The notes under the pieces: generated by a model
Database searches by the model: none
Seen by the model: only the letters and a program-made list of their open reading frames with translations
What the model was told of the DNA's origin: nothing
Shown: positions 26,001 through 34,023 of the stretch, piece after piece
Layout of the letters: every line of letters begins with the position of its first letter
How positions within the stretch are numbered: position 1 is the stretch's first letter
Assembly: GCA_019310485.1 (NCBI GenBank)
Contig: JAFDEF010000012.1
Location: 1 to 64,000 of the forward strand
Source of the DNA: Deltaproteobacteria bacterium
Lineage (GTDB): Bacteria; Desulfobacterota; DSM-4660; Desulfatiglandales; HGW-15
Direction of reading: 5' to 3'
DNA: 64,000 bases
Position numbers and translations under genes: made by a program

Positions 26001-26212
26001 GCCACATGCTGAGTGAGGCCCGGCCTTTTATCCTTAAAGGAAAAGTAGAAGAAGATTTCGGTACAATAAATCTGATGGTAGACTGGATCGGATTCCTGGA
26101 CCAGCACAAAAAACAGAAGCCACGCAATACTAGCAGATCATCAGGAAAACACCTGCCTGGTGCAGGTATGGGTGGTTATCGCAGTTTTCCAAAGATATCA
26201 TCAGGCAAATAA
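23045..26212 (+). CDS. dnaE2: error-prone DNA polymerase III alpha subunit, DnaE2
   Basis: About 1055 residues; I start at ATG 23045 (GAGGAAG before it), overlapping the imuB end by 17 bases; 23003 and 23084 are other candidates. Order: degenerate PHP domain (HLNVRSHYSRG in place of the metal-binding HxHSxYS), palm with SCGRGSAAASIVSYALG and the catalytic DPPDIDVDFPWDE, fingers (ANHNTYGARAAIREVAKVFG), FCKPHSASYTMVAYKSAYLR, and a C-terminal OB fold without the tau-binding tail. DnaE2 makes the mutagenic bypass in the ImuAB-DnaE2 mutasome. Translationally coupled to imuB. Confidence 0.93.
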   Translation: MEGSRDPFSRFKIMNEFVHLNVRSHYSRGWGVGTIEELCRAAKRHNMDKLALTDTNGLYGLIFFIHAAREVGIKPIAGSEIETNEHRAVLVVRNHEGYANLCRIISDRHCDRDFDLIRSLRQRREGLIVFSDDFTLLKALKKEGIEDLFVEMSPGYNMAKCYSFSRKSGIPPLSTNRVCLVRPDQFNLHRILRAVALNTKLSRLSPADTCREHNFLNAPRSMMDQFPHAPMAVRNTFEVAEKCLTNWNIGQLVFPRFERMTDKEAYDALYRATMEGCRKRYGKLTPEVRKRIAHEMKIIREKNFAHYFLVVADLTRNSPRSCGRGSAAASIVSYALGITHVDPVKHNLFFERFLNPGRMDPPDIDVDFPWDERDKVIDYVFAKYGNQRTAMVANHNTYGARAAIREVAKVFGLPEAEIGRVTSRIGFDWQLQEMCKDLPNHPRMRGIQFKKPWDEIMRAATFLEGHFAHLSTHCGGLVIVPDEIRRYCPVEVSPKGVQVLQWEKDSVEESGLVKIDVLGNRSLAVIRDTLELVKRNYGRHIDYTSWDPVNDPKTVEIFYRGDTFGVFYFESPATRQVLKKVTSGFSFEDYLKLDHFHLNVVVTSIIRPASNKSIHTWLSRLHGQPWQPPHPLLGPVLEETLGVMVFQEQLSRAAIFLAGFDPMEADTLRKVVSKKHREKKLRHFYARFIQGARERGVSQEVIEEVWQMMMGFDGYSFCKPHSASYTMVAYKSAYLRAHYPAEFMASVISNGGGYYSTLGYLSEVRRMGLKILPPNINESEIHYIGCDREVRVGFMQLKDLSRDGMEFMVYERSRNGPFLSLEDFLLRTGRQLHFQDVRVLIKAGCFDSIARGLSRASLMYQALRFFHDSAVQKGGQRGILHSATRPFPLNRPYSPDLMLRQELDSFGILISLHPLEKYRDILEELHYVRARDLAAYTGQRVTTVGWMVSSKTVQSKNGDPMKFVSFEDTTGLYETVFFPKTYHCFCHMLSEARPFILKGKVEEDFGTINLMVDWIGFLDQHKKQKPRNTSRSSGKHLPGAGMGGYRSFPKISSGK

Positions 26213-26403
26213 TAATAGGGGAAAGAATCGTCTCTTCTATTGTGATTATCCTCACTCTCTTCCCGAGAAGATCTGTACTCGCATTCAGAGCAATCCCAGT
26301 AATCCCAGGATTTCTTGGCTGCCTCATCCAGGCAAATTCTGTAAAAGGGACAAAAGGAGTTCCTTTCTCCCTTTCTATGAATTGGATTTCTTTTCTTTTC
26401 CAT
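26176..26403 (-). CDS. small Cys-rich protein, conserved type
   Basis: 75 residues from the ATG at 26403 (a GTG nine bases earlier is also open). Four cysteines in a CPFYRIC...WDYWDCSEC arrangement at residues about 18-40 suggest one metal site; the rest is highly charged. The C-terminal codons overlap the end of dnaE2 by 37 bases on the other strand. Proteins with a CPxYxxC, W..W.C..C pattern are frequent as short unknown genes in this group of bacteria. Function unknown. Confidence 0.6.
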   Translation of the reverse strand: MEKKRNPIHRKGERNSFCPFYRICLDEAAKKSWDYWDCSECEYRSSREESEDNHNRRDDSFPYYYLPDDIFGKLR

Positions 26404-26543
26404 TATCCACACACCCCCGACACAATACTTCAGCCGGGCTCAAACAGCTCATTTTCCAGCCAAAAGGCCAGATTTAGACTCTCTTGGGGAATTATGACAG
26501 AATTCTCATATTTTAAAATTAATCCTGTTATGGCTTCAGTCAA

Positions 26544-26559
26544 TGGCATAAAAGTTGCT
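26544..26559 (+). promoter_or_regulatory. candidate sigma54 promoter
   Basis: TGGCATAAAAGTTGCT matches the -24/-12 pattern TGGCAC-N5-TTGCW at all but the sixth base, with exactly ten bases between the GG and GC. It is 88 bases upstream of the gene at 26647 and would need an activator protein. A separate sigma70 site lies closer to the gene. Confidence 0.45.
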
Positions 26560-26592
26560 TGAGAATTGAGAAGCTTCGAGAGTGGATACACG

Positions 26593-26621
26593 TTGCACCA
26601 CAATGGGCTTAAGTGTATAAT
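26593..26621 (+). promoter_or_regulatory. sigma70 promoter of the PAS kinase operon
   Basis: TTGCAC (26593-26598) and a perfect TATAAT (26616-26621) are 17 bases apart. The expected start near 26628 leaves about 19 bases to the ATG at 26647, with GGAGGAG in between. Confidence 0.7.
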
Positions 26622-26646
26622 GTAACAAAGAAAAAGCGGAGGAGCA

Positions 26647-27126
26647 ATGGAAACGAAAAGTGAGGAAATTGCCTCAGGAAACGAACAAAAAAGGATAGCC
26701 GGGGAAATTGAGAAGGTATTTAAAACATTTTACAGGGGGAAAAAGGCATATTCAAGGGGTCAATTTTACAAAGATGAGTTTTTCTTGCGCTCCGAGTATG
26801 CCCTGGTCGTCGTTAACAGGGAAAATGACATCTTGGTGAGTTTCGCAGATCATACCCGTCCCAGTTACGCGGCGCTGTTCACATTGCTCCTGGATGATAT
26901 TGACGGGGCGAACCTCTACATCTGTGAAGATTATAAGACAGACCAGGCCGGAAGCATGGTATGCGACGAATCTGACGGGGAGAGCACGGGTGCAATCATT
27001 TGGGACCAGAAAGAAAGGTATTACAGCATGCTTAAAGAAAAGGTGGGAAGGGTGGTAATTCGGAAATTGAAAAAAGCGAAGGGGCGGGAAAAAGCGAGAA
27101 AGGGCGGGAACCGGAGGAATTCCTAA
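26647..27126 (+). CDS. hypothetical protein upstream of hybrid kinase
   Basis: 159 residues, GGAGGAG before the ATG. Charged N-terminus, a central alpha/beta part (SEYALVVVNRENDILVSFADHT, AALFTLLLDDIDGANLYICED) and a strongly basic tail (KKAKGREKARKGG). No membrane segment or known motif. Its stop shares one base with the kinase start (TAATG), so both are made from one transcript and may work together, for instance as a cytoplasmic partner of the kinase. I do not recognise the family. Confidence 0.7.
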   Translation: METKSEEIASGNEQKRIAGEIEKVFKTFYRGKKAYSRGQFYKDEFFLRSEYALVVVNRENDILVSFADHTRPSYAALFTLLLDDIDGANLYICEDYKTDQAGSMVCDESDGESTGAIIWDQKERYYSMLKEKVGRVVIRKLKKAKGREKARKGGNRRNS

Positions 27127-30100
27127 TGGGCATAAAGAAACGCGACAGGAAACTCGAGCAAAGGATTGAGAACCTAGAAAAAGAGCTGGCCCGGTTACGT
27201 CAAGAAGAAGAGACACTGAGAGAAAGGGAGGAGAGGTGTCGAACGCTGTTCGATAAAGGGCCGGACTTAATCATAGTTATTGATACACAGGGAACAATAC
27301 TGGACCTCAACGAGACTTTTGAGAAAGAAACCGGTTACAGCCGAGATGAATTCATAGGGAAGAATGTCTTTGAGGCCAACCTGCTGACAAAGGAGTCTTT
27401 GGCCAAAACGCTCACTTATATGGAAAGCCTCCTGAAGGGCGAAACGTGGCCTATCTTTGAGATTGAAGGCATCAGCAACAATAACCGTATCATACCGTTT
27501 GAGCTTCGAGCGGTTCCAATTAGAAAAGACGGTGAAATTGTTGCTATTGAGGCCATCTTGAGAAATATTGCCGAGCGCAAGCGCGCTCAGGAGGCCTTCC
27601 GTAAAGAGAATGAAAAATTCCAGCTCCTTGTGGAAAAATCGCCGATGGCAGTGTCCATTATTGATAAGAATGGGGGGTACAAATACGTAAACCCCAGGTT
27701 CACTGAAATTCTTGGCTACACGCTTGAAGACATTCCCACGGGAAGGGAATGGTTTCTGAAGGCGTTTCCCGACGAAAAATTGAGAAAGGAGGCTATTTCA
27801 GTCTGGGTAAAAGATCTGGAAAAGTATGGCAAGGGCGAGTTCCGCCCCAGAATCTTTGAGGTGACCTGCAAAGATGGCTCTCGGAAAATAGTGGAATTTA
27901 AGTCCGTTACCATGGACTCAGGGGAGCAGCTGGTCATATACGGGGATGTGACGGAGCTGAAAAAGGCGGAGTGGGCTCTGGCGGAATCAGAGGAAAGGTA
28001 TAGAAGCGTATTTGAAAATACCGGTACTGCCATGGGAATTTTTGAAGAAGATATGACTATTGCCATGGCAAATGCGGAACTTGAAAAACTATCCGGCTAC
28101 TCTAAACAGGAGCTGGAAGGCAAGATGAAGTGGACGGAATTTGTTGCAGAAGAAGACCTTGAAAGAATGAAGCGATACCATGCTGAAAGGAGGGAAAAAG
28201 GCGGTAAGGCCCCGGATGAATACGAGTTTACTCTTGTTGACAAGTATGGAAAAAGAAAAACCATTTTTACCAAGGTGGCCATAATCCCGGGAACAGGCAG
28301 GAATGTATCTTCCCTGACTGATATTACTGCTCGAAAAAAAGCCGAGCAGGCACTTCAGGCAAGCGAAGAAAAGTACAGGACAATTCTGGAAAATATAGAA
28401 GAAGGCTACTTTGAGGTTGATCTTGGTGGAAATCTCACTTTTTTCAACGACTCTCTTTGCAAAATATCAGGATACCCCCCAGAGGAACTCCTAGGCATGA
28501 ACAACAGGGAGTACACATCCCCTGAGACCGCCAAGAAAATGTACCGCGTTTTTAATCGGGTCTATCGCACGGGCAAGCCTGCCAGGATTTTGGAATACGA
28601 AATCAAGCGTAAAGACGGAAGTTCATGCTATTTAGAAATGTCAACCACATTGATGAAAGATTCAAGTGGCACGCCGATAGGATTTCGCGGCATTGTGCGC
28701 GACATTACCGAGCGGAAGCGTGCTGAGCAAGCATTGCGGGAAAGCGAAGAAAGATACAGGCAACTCGTGGAACATGCTCCTGCAGGTATCTACGAAGTTG
28801 ACTTTACCACTCAGAAGTTTGTTTCAGTCAATGATGTAATGTGTGAATACACCGGTTACACTAAAGAAGAATTCCTTAACCTGAGTCCCCTGGACATTCT
28901 CCCACCGGAGAGCAAAAGGCGCTTTCTTGAAAGGTTGAGCAAAATTGTGGCCGGAGAAAAAGTCCCGGAAGTTGTGGAATACCAGATCAGGGGGAAAGGG
29001 GGCAGGGAGTTCTGGGTTATGCTCAACACCAGGTTAACATATGAAAACGGTATTCACAAAGGGGCGACAGTAGTTGTTTATGACATTACAGAAAGGAGAA
29101 AGGCAGAAGAAGCCCTGCGAAAATCCGAGGAAAGGTACCGCCTCCTGGTGGAGAATGCTACAGACGGGATCTTCATCACGCAAAAAGGCAGGATCAGGTT
29201 CCCCAATCCGAAGACCCTGGAAGTACTCGGTTACACGGCCGAGGAGCTGGCCAAGATGTGGTATGTTGACCTGATCCATCCCGAAGACAGATCCGGCTTC
29301 ATGGAAAGGTTAAAGAAAAGGCGAGGGAGTGAAAAAGGGCCAGATACCTATACAATCAGAATCATCAACAAGGCAGGTGAAGAGTTGTGGGCGCAAATCA
29401 ACAGCGTTCCAATTACCTGGGAGGGCCGGGCGGCAGCCCTTAATTTTGTAAGAGACATTACCCCACAAAAAAGATTGGAAGAGCAGCTCATGCATGCCCA
29501 GAAAATGGAGGCGATCGGCACGATAGCAAGCGGAGTGGCGCACAACTTCAGGAACATTCTTGCCGTGATTTCTATGAAAAGCCAGGTTATTGATATGAAG
29601 TACAGGGATCACGCAGAGCTGAGAAACATTGCCGAAGGAATTAATAATTATGTGGAACGAGGGGTAAAGCTTGTGGAAGGGCTGATGCAGTTCTGCCGCA
29701 AACAGGCGAGGAAGGAATTCCAGCCCTTAGATTTATGCAGTGTTATCCATGAGACTTATCAAATCATAAGCAAATCATTCGACAAGATGATAGACATTGG
29801 CCTGAGTATCCCGCCATCGCTCCCCATAATGGGAGATAGTGCGGCGCTGAGCCAGGTATTTATGAACCTTTTCTCAAATGCCCGTGATGCTATGCCTGAA
29901 GGCGGGCGCTTACAGATAGACGCAGAGAGAGAGGGAGACTACGCGGTGGTAAGTGTTTCAGATACAGGGCATGGGATGGCGAGATCTACGCTGGAAAAAT
30001 GCTTTGACCCTTTCTTTACAACAAAAGATATTGACAAGGGGACCGGGCTGGGCCTCTCGACTGCTTATGGGATCGTGAAAGAACACGGGGGAGAAATCAA

Positions 30101-30572
30101 GGTAACTTCAAAGCAGGGGAAAGGCACGACATTCAGGCTTCTGTTTCCACTGGATTCTTCCAAGGAATTATCAGAGGAAAAAACCCCCTTGAGGCCGGTG
30201 AGCGGAAGGGGCCAGCAGGTCCTCATCGTGGATGACGAAATTGAAATATGCAAAGTAATGAAGGAACTGCTCAAGGAATTCGGCTACAGAGCATCCTACG
30301 TAACCAGCGGAAAAGAAGGGATCGCCGCATATAAGACAAGCAAGCCGGATCTTTTGCTGGTAGATAGAAGCATGCCGGAAATGGATGGAATCTCATTTGC
30401 CAGGGAGATAATGGATTTGGATCCTGATGCCAAGATTGTGATCATTTCAGGCTACGACCAGGACGGTCCCTCGGGAATAGATGAGCAGGCAAGACACTTG
30501 ATAAAAGGCTACTTGACCAAGCCTGTCAATGTCAAAGAATTAAGCGGGATAATGGCAAAACTCCTTCAATAA
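27126..30572 (+). CDS. six-PAS hybrid sensor histidine kinase
   Basis: 1148 residues, cytoplasmic (no membrane helix). A short coiled coil (residues 1-35) leads to six PAS/PAC units, starting near 37, 155, 283, 410, 530 and 655, most ending in a DITERK-type linker. Then a HisKA dimerisation helix with the phospho-acceptor in VAHNFRN (family form is usually HDFNN; the Asp is Asn here), an HATPase domain (NLFSNARDAMPEGG, DTGHGMA, FFTTKDIDKGTGLGLS), and a C-terminal receiver with DDE, LLVDRSMPEMDG and K of LTKPVN. The partner or output is not encoded nearby. Signals could be redox or small ligands. Confidence 0.93.
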   Translation: MGIKKRDRKLEQRIENLEKELARLRQEEETLREREERCRTLFDKGPDLIIVIDTQGTILDLNETFEKETGYSRDEFIGKNVFEANLLTKESLAKTLTYMESLLKGETWPIFEIEGISNNNRIIPFELRAVPIRKDGEIVAIEAILRNIAERKRAQEAFRKENEKFQLLVEKSPMAVSIIDKNGGYKYVNPRFTEILGYTLEDIPTGREWFLKAFPDEKLRKEAISVWVKDLEKYGKGEFRPRIFEVTCKDGSRKIVEFKSVTMDSGEQLVIYGDVTELKKAEWALAESEERYRSVFENTGTAMGIFEEDMTIAMANAELEKLSGYSKQELEGKMKWTEFVAEEDLERMKRYHAERREKGGKAPDEYEFTLVDKYGKRKTIFTKVAIIPGTGRNVSSLTDITARKKAEQALQASEEKYRTILENIEEGYFEVDLGGNLTFFNDSLCKISGYPPEELLGMNNREYTSPETAKKMYRVFNRVYRTGKPARILEYEIKRKDGSSCYLEMSTTLMKDSSGTPIGFRGIVRDITERKRAEQALRESEERYRQLVEHAPAGIYEVDFTTQKFVSVNDVMCEYTGYTKEEFLNLSPLDILPPESKRRFLERLSKIVAGEKVPEVVEYQIRGKGGREFWVMLNTRLTYENGIHKGATVVVYDITERRKAEEALRKSEERYRLLVENATDGIFITQKGRIRFPNPKTLEVLGYTAEELAKMWYVDLIHPEDRSGFMERLKKRRGSEKGPDTYTIRIINKAGEELWAQINSVPITWEGRAAALNFVRDITPQKRLEEQLMHAQKMEAIGTIASGVAHNFRNILAVISMKSQVIDMKYRDHAELRNIAEGINNYVERGVKLVEGLMQFCRKQARKEFQPLDLCSVIHETYQIISKSFDKMIDIGLSIPPSLPIMGDSAALSQVFMNLFSNARDAMPEGGRLQIDAEREGDYAVVSVSDTGHGMARSTLEKCFDPFFTTKDIDKGTGLGLSTAYGIVKEHGGEIKVTSKQGKGTTFRLLFPLDSSKELSEEKTPLRPVSGRGQQVLIVDDEIEICKVMKELLKEFGYRASYVTSGKEGIAAYKTSKPDLLLVDRSMPEMDGISFAREIMDLDPDAKIVIISGYDQDGPSGIDEQARHLIKGYLTKPVNVKELSGIMAKLLQ

Positions 30573-30578
30573 GGCCCC

Positions 30579-30831
30579 TTACTGCCCTGTTTCCTGTTTT
30601 TGCCCCTTGATATATATGTCCCGCTTTGGATAGGGAATTTCTATCCCTTCTTTTTGGAAGACTTCTTTGACACGATCCGTAATATAGGAAAATGGTGTAG
30701 TGCCCTGCTTTTTTTAAGAAGCTGAATATCCACCACACAACGGCTGCACAAACCGCGGTGATTACAAGGTAGAGCAAAGCACTCACGGCAGGCCCCTGCT
30801 GTGATAGGAATCGCTCGAAAACATCTTTCAT
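30579..30831 (-). pseudogene. relic of a small mechanosensitive channel (MscS-type)
   Basis: On the minus strand an ATG at 30831 opens a segment with a membrane helix (ALLYLVITAVCAAVVWWIF) like the N-terminus of MscS channels. About 120 bases on, in a different frame, is an MscS-like C-terminal end: TPFSYITDRVKEVFQKEG then IEIPYPKRDIYIKGQKQ and a stop at 30579. The whole pore and vestibule (about 200 residues) are missing between the two. This is an internally deleted, frameshifted remnant just after the kinase gene. Confidence 0.65.
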
Positions 30832-30912
30832 AAAATGTGCCACTTTTCCTCCGTCAGCCCTATGCCAGGCTGAGATCATGTCGGCCGTGCCGCATCAAAG
30901 TATCCGTGTTTC

Positions 30913-33831
30913 TTAAAGGACATCGAAAACTTTGAGCCCCCAGCGCTTCTTCGCTGCAACTTCTTCTATCGCACTCTTTGGGCCGAGAATCTTCACGAGC
31001 GCTGATTCTGCCCCTTCTTCCAAAACAGCACCAAACGAGTTGAAATCCTGAACCGTGGTTCCCAGAACCTCTTCACGTATTCTTTGTCGCTCGGGCTCTG
31101 TTTCACCAGAGAGGTAACGTACCATGGAGGTATATCCTTTGGCATCGGGTAATTGATAGCGATCAATGTCGCCAATGGCTCCTACAATGGCCCTGGTGAG
31201 TTCTGTTGCACTGAGATCCAATCCTTTCAAAAACCCGGCCGCGCCCTCAAATGCCTCCAGGGTTTTGAAAATGTTGGGATCTCTGTATGAAACAAGCGTG
31301 AGTACGCCTGAAAGACGGTCAAAAAGACAAAAGGCACCGTAAGCTCCCCCTTCAACCCGTACCTTTTCCCAGAGCCACGAATTTCTCAGGTAACGGGTAA
31401 TGACATGCGCCGAACCATGGAAACGATACCCATGGGAGAAAAGGTTCATCCCTTCCCCTACGTAATTGACCTGGGCGGGAATAGTGAGTCCCTCAAAATC
31501 AGAGCTCTTGCGTGGCTTCCATGAGTGGAGGATGGGTTCAAAGTACGGAAGAGAATCAAGGAACGCCTCAACTTGAGCTTGTATTTGAAGCCATTTTTTT
31601 TCATCCACTGTGATGTTTAGCAGCAATGCATGCCTGTTAATTAAAAGCTCTCTAATTTTTTCAAGTGCACTGAGAACCTGGACCCAATCTTTTTCGACTC
31701 TTTCTTTAAGCTCTCTTAAGAATAGCAAGTAGCTTATTCCGCTCATCTGTTCCGCCACCCAGTCGGCTTCACTGAATGCAGTACGAAGCCGCAGGTCAAG
31801 TATATGGTGGCCGGATGGGATTATCGCGTGCTCAAGCCGGGCTTTCGATTCGAGCACCATTTGTCGAAACCGAACCTGATCGTCCAGCCTGGGAGCAAGC
31901 AGAATATCTTGCAATATGGCCAGGAGCTCCTCCACCTGCCTGACCATTGCTTTACCTCGAAGAAGCATCCAAGCCGTGGACTTCTCGGAGTTTTTAACCA
32001 CAGAGGTATGAAGAGCAGTGTGAATTCCCCCCGTTTTTCTGCTTATTCGCTGGGTCAGGGAGACATAATCTTCTTTTTCGGTTCCCATCTCAAGCAGGGC
32101 CCTGGCAAACATGGGAACATAGGAAATCAGCTCTTGTGGCAACAGGTGGAGGTCAAAGCCTAGGTCTACGTACACAATATCGCTAGTAAAAATATCATGA
32201 TAAAGCAGTCTGGCTCCCTTTTCCTGAAAGAGTTCAACCGGGATAACTTTGTTATGTCTGCTTAAATCCGAAACCTTAAGAGTGGGTATGGCAGCAAGGG
32301 CCTCCGGAGAGTCAGGGATTTGCTGCATTTTCCTCAGTTTTTCAACACTGAGCATGATTTTCTTTGAATCTTCAGGACTCAAAGAAGCCATCAGCTTTCC
32401 TAGGCGGTCTCTTTCCCTTTCTTCTTCTTTTCTGGCAAGATCTGGGTCAGGTTTCAAAAGAAGGCTCGTTCTGTGGGGATTTTTCAATAAGTAGTGCTTG
32501 ATCAAGCTCTCAAAAAAGAACCGTTCAGAGGCAATCCTTTGCTTCACGGACTCCAAAGGCTGTTCAAAGGCAATCATGGGAATCGGGTCCTCTTCATAAA
32601 GCCAGGCAGTTAGCGCCCTCAACATTAATGCCAGACCGCGGGGGTAATTTCCTGTATTGTTTTCTCTAAGAGCAAATTCGATGGTATTTATGGCCGCTTC
32701 AATTGTAAGGGGATCAAATCCTTTGTTTGCAAGTTTTTCCAGGGTCTTGAAGATCAGCGCCTCCACCTTGCCTGCATCATCGGGGTTGATGCCTTTAAGA
32801 CCGGCGGAGAAATACATCTGGCGTATGTCGCTGCCAAGTCCCTGGCCCGCAATATCTTCACCATAGCCAGAGTCGATAAGCGCTTTTCTCAATGGGGAAC
32901 CGGGCATCCCGAGAAGCACATATTCAAGCATGTGAAAGGCCATGTTGAGCTCTGTGCGGGGTGCTTCATCCAAAAGCCAGTTAGATGTGAACATCCCTTT
33001 CAGGTTCCGCGCATTTTGTTCACTAACAGGAAAGGGACGCACAATACGGCGGGGGCTCTTGAAACTTGGCTGGAGCGGAACAGCCGAGTCAACAGGAATC
33101 CTTTGGAAGTCTCTCAAGTAAGCATCCAGCACACGCAAACGCTCTTCGGGGTCATCGTCTCCATAGAAATAGACCCAGGCGTTGGAGGGATGGTAATATT
33201 TCTCGTGAAACGCTTTGAATTTATCAAAAGTCAGATTTGGGATTTCTTTAGGGTCCCCTCCTGAGTCAAGGCCGTAGGGAGTGTCGGGAAAAAGAGATTG
33301 TTGTGAATACTCAGCGAGCAGGTTATCAGGAGAGGAGTAAGCCCCCTTCATCTCGCTGAAAACAACTCCTTTATAAGTGAGGGCCCCTCTAGCTTCATCA
33401 AGTTCAAAATGCCAGCCCTCCTGCTCAAAGACTTCCTTTGTGAGGCGAGGATAAAAGACAGCATCCAGGTAGACGTCAATAAGGTTATAGAAATCCTTAG
33501 TGTTCTGACTTGCCACAGGATAGCAGGTTTTGTCGGGATACGTCATGGCATTGAGGAAACTCTGGAGTGAGCTTTTCAACAACTCCACGAAAGGTTCTTT
33601 TACTGGATACTTGCGTGAGCCGCACAACACAGAGTGTTCCAGTATATGAGGGAGCCCGGTGGAATCTTGAGGAGGTGTTCTGAAGGTAATGCCAAAGACC
33701 TTGTTTTCATCATCATTAATTAGCGAGAGCAATCTCGCCCCTGTCTTTACGTGCCTGAGAAGCCTCGCCTTGGTTCGGAGTTCAGGAATCTCTTGTTCCC
33801 GGGTAAGTTCAAAGCCATAGATTGCGCTCAT
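30913..33831 (-). CDS. M16 zinc metallopeptidase, presequence-protease (PreP) type
   Basis: 972 residues from the ATG at 33831 (GGAAAGG before it; 33906 is an in-frame alternative). The inverted zinc motif HILEH is at residues 62-66 with the third ligand Glu further on (about 140-145, VFSEMKGAYSS). Length, the SVLCGSRKYPVKEPF stretch and four repeated M16 half-domains match PreP/Cym1, which degrade short peptides in a closed chamber. Start and lack of signal place it in the cytoplasm. Monocistronic. Confidence 0.93.
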   Translation of the reverse strand: MSAIYGFELTREQEIPELRTKARLLRHVKTGARLLSLINDDENKVFGITFRTPPQDSTGLPHILEHSVLCGSRKYPVKEPFVELLKSSLQSFLNAMTYPDKTCYPVASQNTKDFYNLIDVYLDAVFYPRLTKEVFEQEGWHFELDEARGALTYKGVVFSEMKGAYSSPDNLLAEYSQQSLFPDTPYGLDSGGDPKEIPNLTFDKFKAFHEKYYHPSNAWVYFYGDDDPEERLRVLDAYLRDFQRIPVDSAVPLQPSFKSPRRIVRPFPVSEQNARNLKGMFTSNWLLDEAPRTELNMAFHMLEYVLLGMPGSPLRKALIDSGYGEDIAGQGLGSDIRQMYFSAGLKGINPDDAGKVEALIFKTLEKLANKGFDPLTIEAAINTIEFALRENNTGNYPRGLALMLRALTAWLYEEDPIPMIAFEQPLESVKQRIASERFFFESLIKHYLLKNPHRTSLLLKPDPDLARKEEERERDRLGKLMASLSPEDSKKIMLSVEKLRKMQQIPDSPEALAAIPTLKVSDLSRHNKVIPVELFQEKGARLLYHDIFTSDIVYVDLGFDLHLLPQELISYVPMFARALLEMGTEKEDYVSLTQRISRKTGGIHTALHTSVVKNSEKSTAWMLLRGKAMVRQVEELLAILQDILLAPRLDDQVRFRQMVLESKARLEHAIIPSGHHILDLRLRTAFSEADWVAEQMSGISYLLFLRELKERVEKDWVQVLSALEKIRELLINRHALLLNITVDEKKWLQIQAQVEAFLDSLPYFEPILHSWKPRKSSDFEGLTIPAQVNYVGEGMNLFSHGYRFHGSAHVITRYLRNSWLWEKVRVEGGAYGAFCLFDRLSGVLTLVSYRDPNIFKTLEAFEGAAGFLKGLDLSATELTRAIVGAIGDIDRYQLPDAKGYTSMVRYLSGETEPERQRIREEVLGTTVQDFNSFGAVLEEGAESALVKILGPKSAIEEVAAKKRWGLKVFDVL

Positions 33832-34023
33832 TGATTTTGCCTTTCCGTTAGAAAGTAACTGAAATTGTTTTTTTGAAGAATACTTCAAAAGGGTCAGGAA
33901 GGACAAGCCAAATCAGAGCAAACTAGACAATGTTACCCTGGATCGGGTTCTACCTCGAACTCTTCAACTTACTACCCATTGCCTTATACATCCCAAATAA
34001 GATTAGTCCGGATTCCAGAGCCC

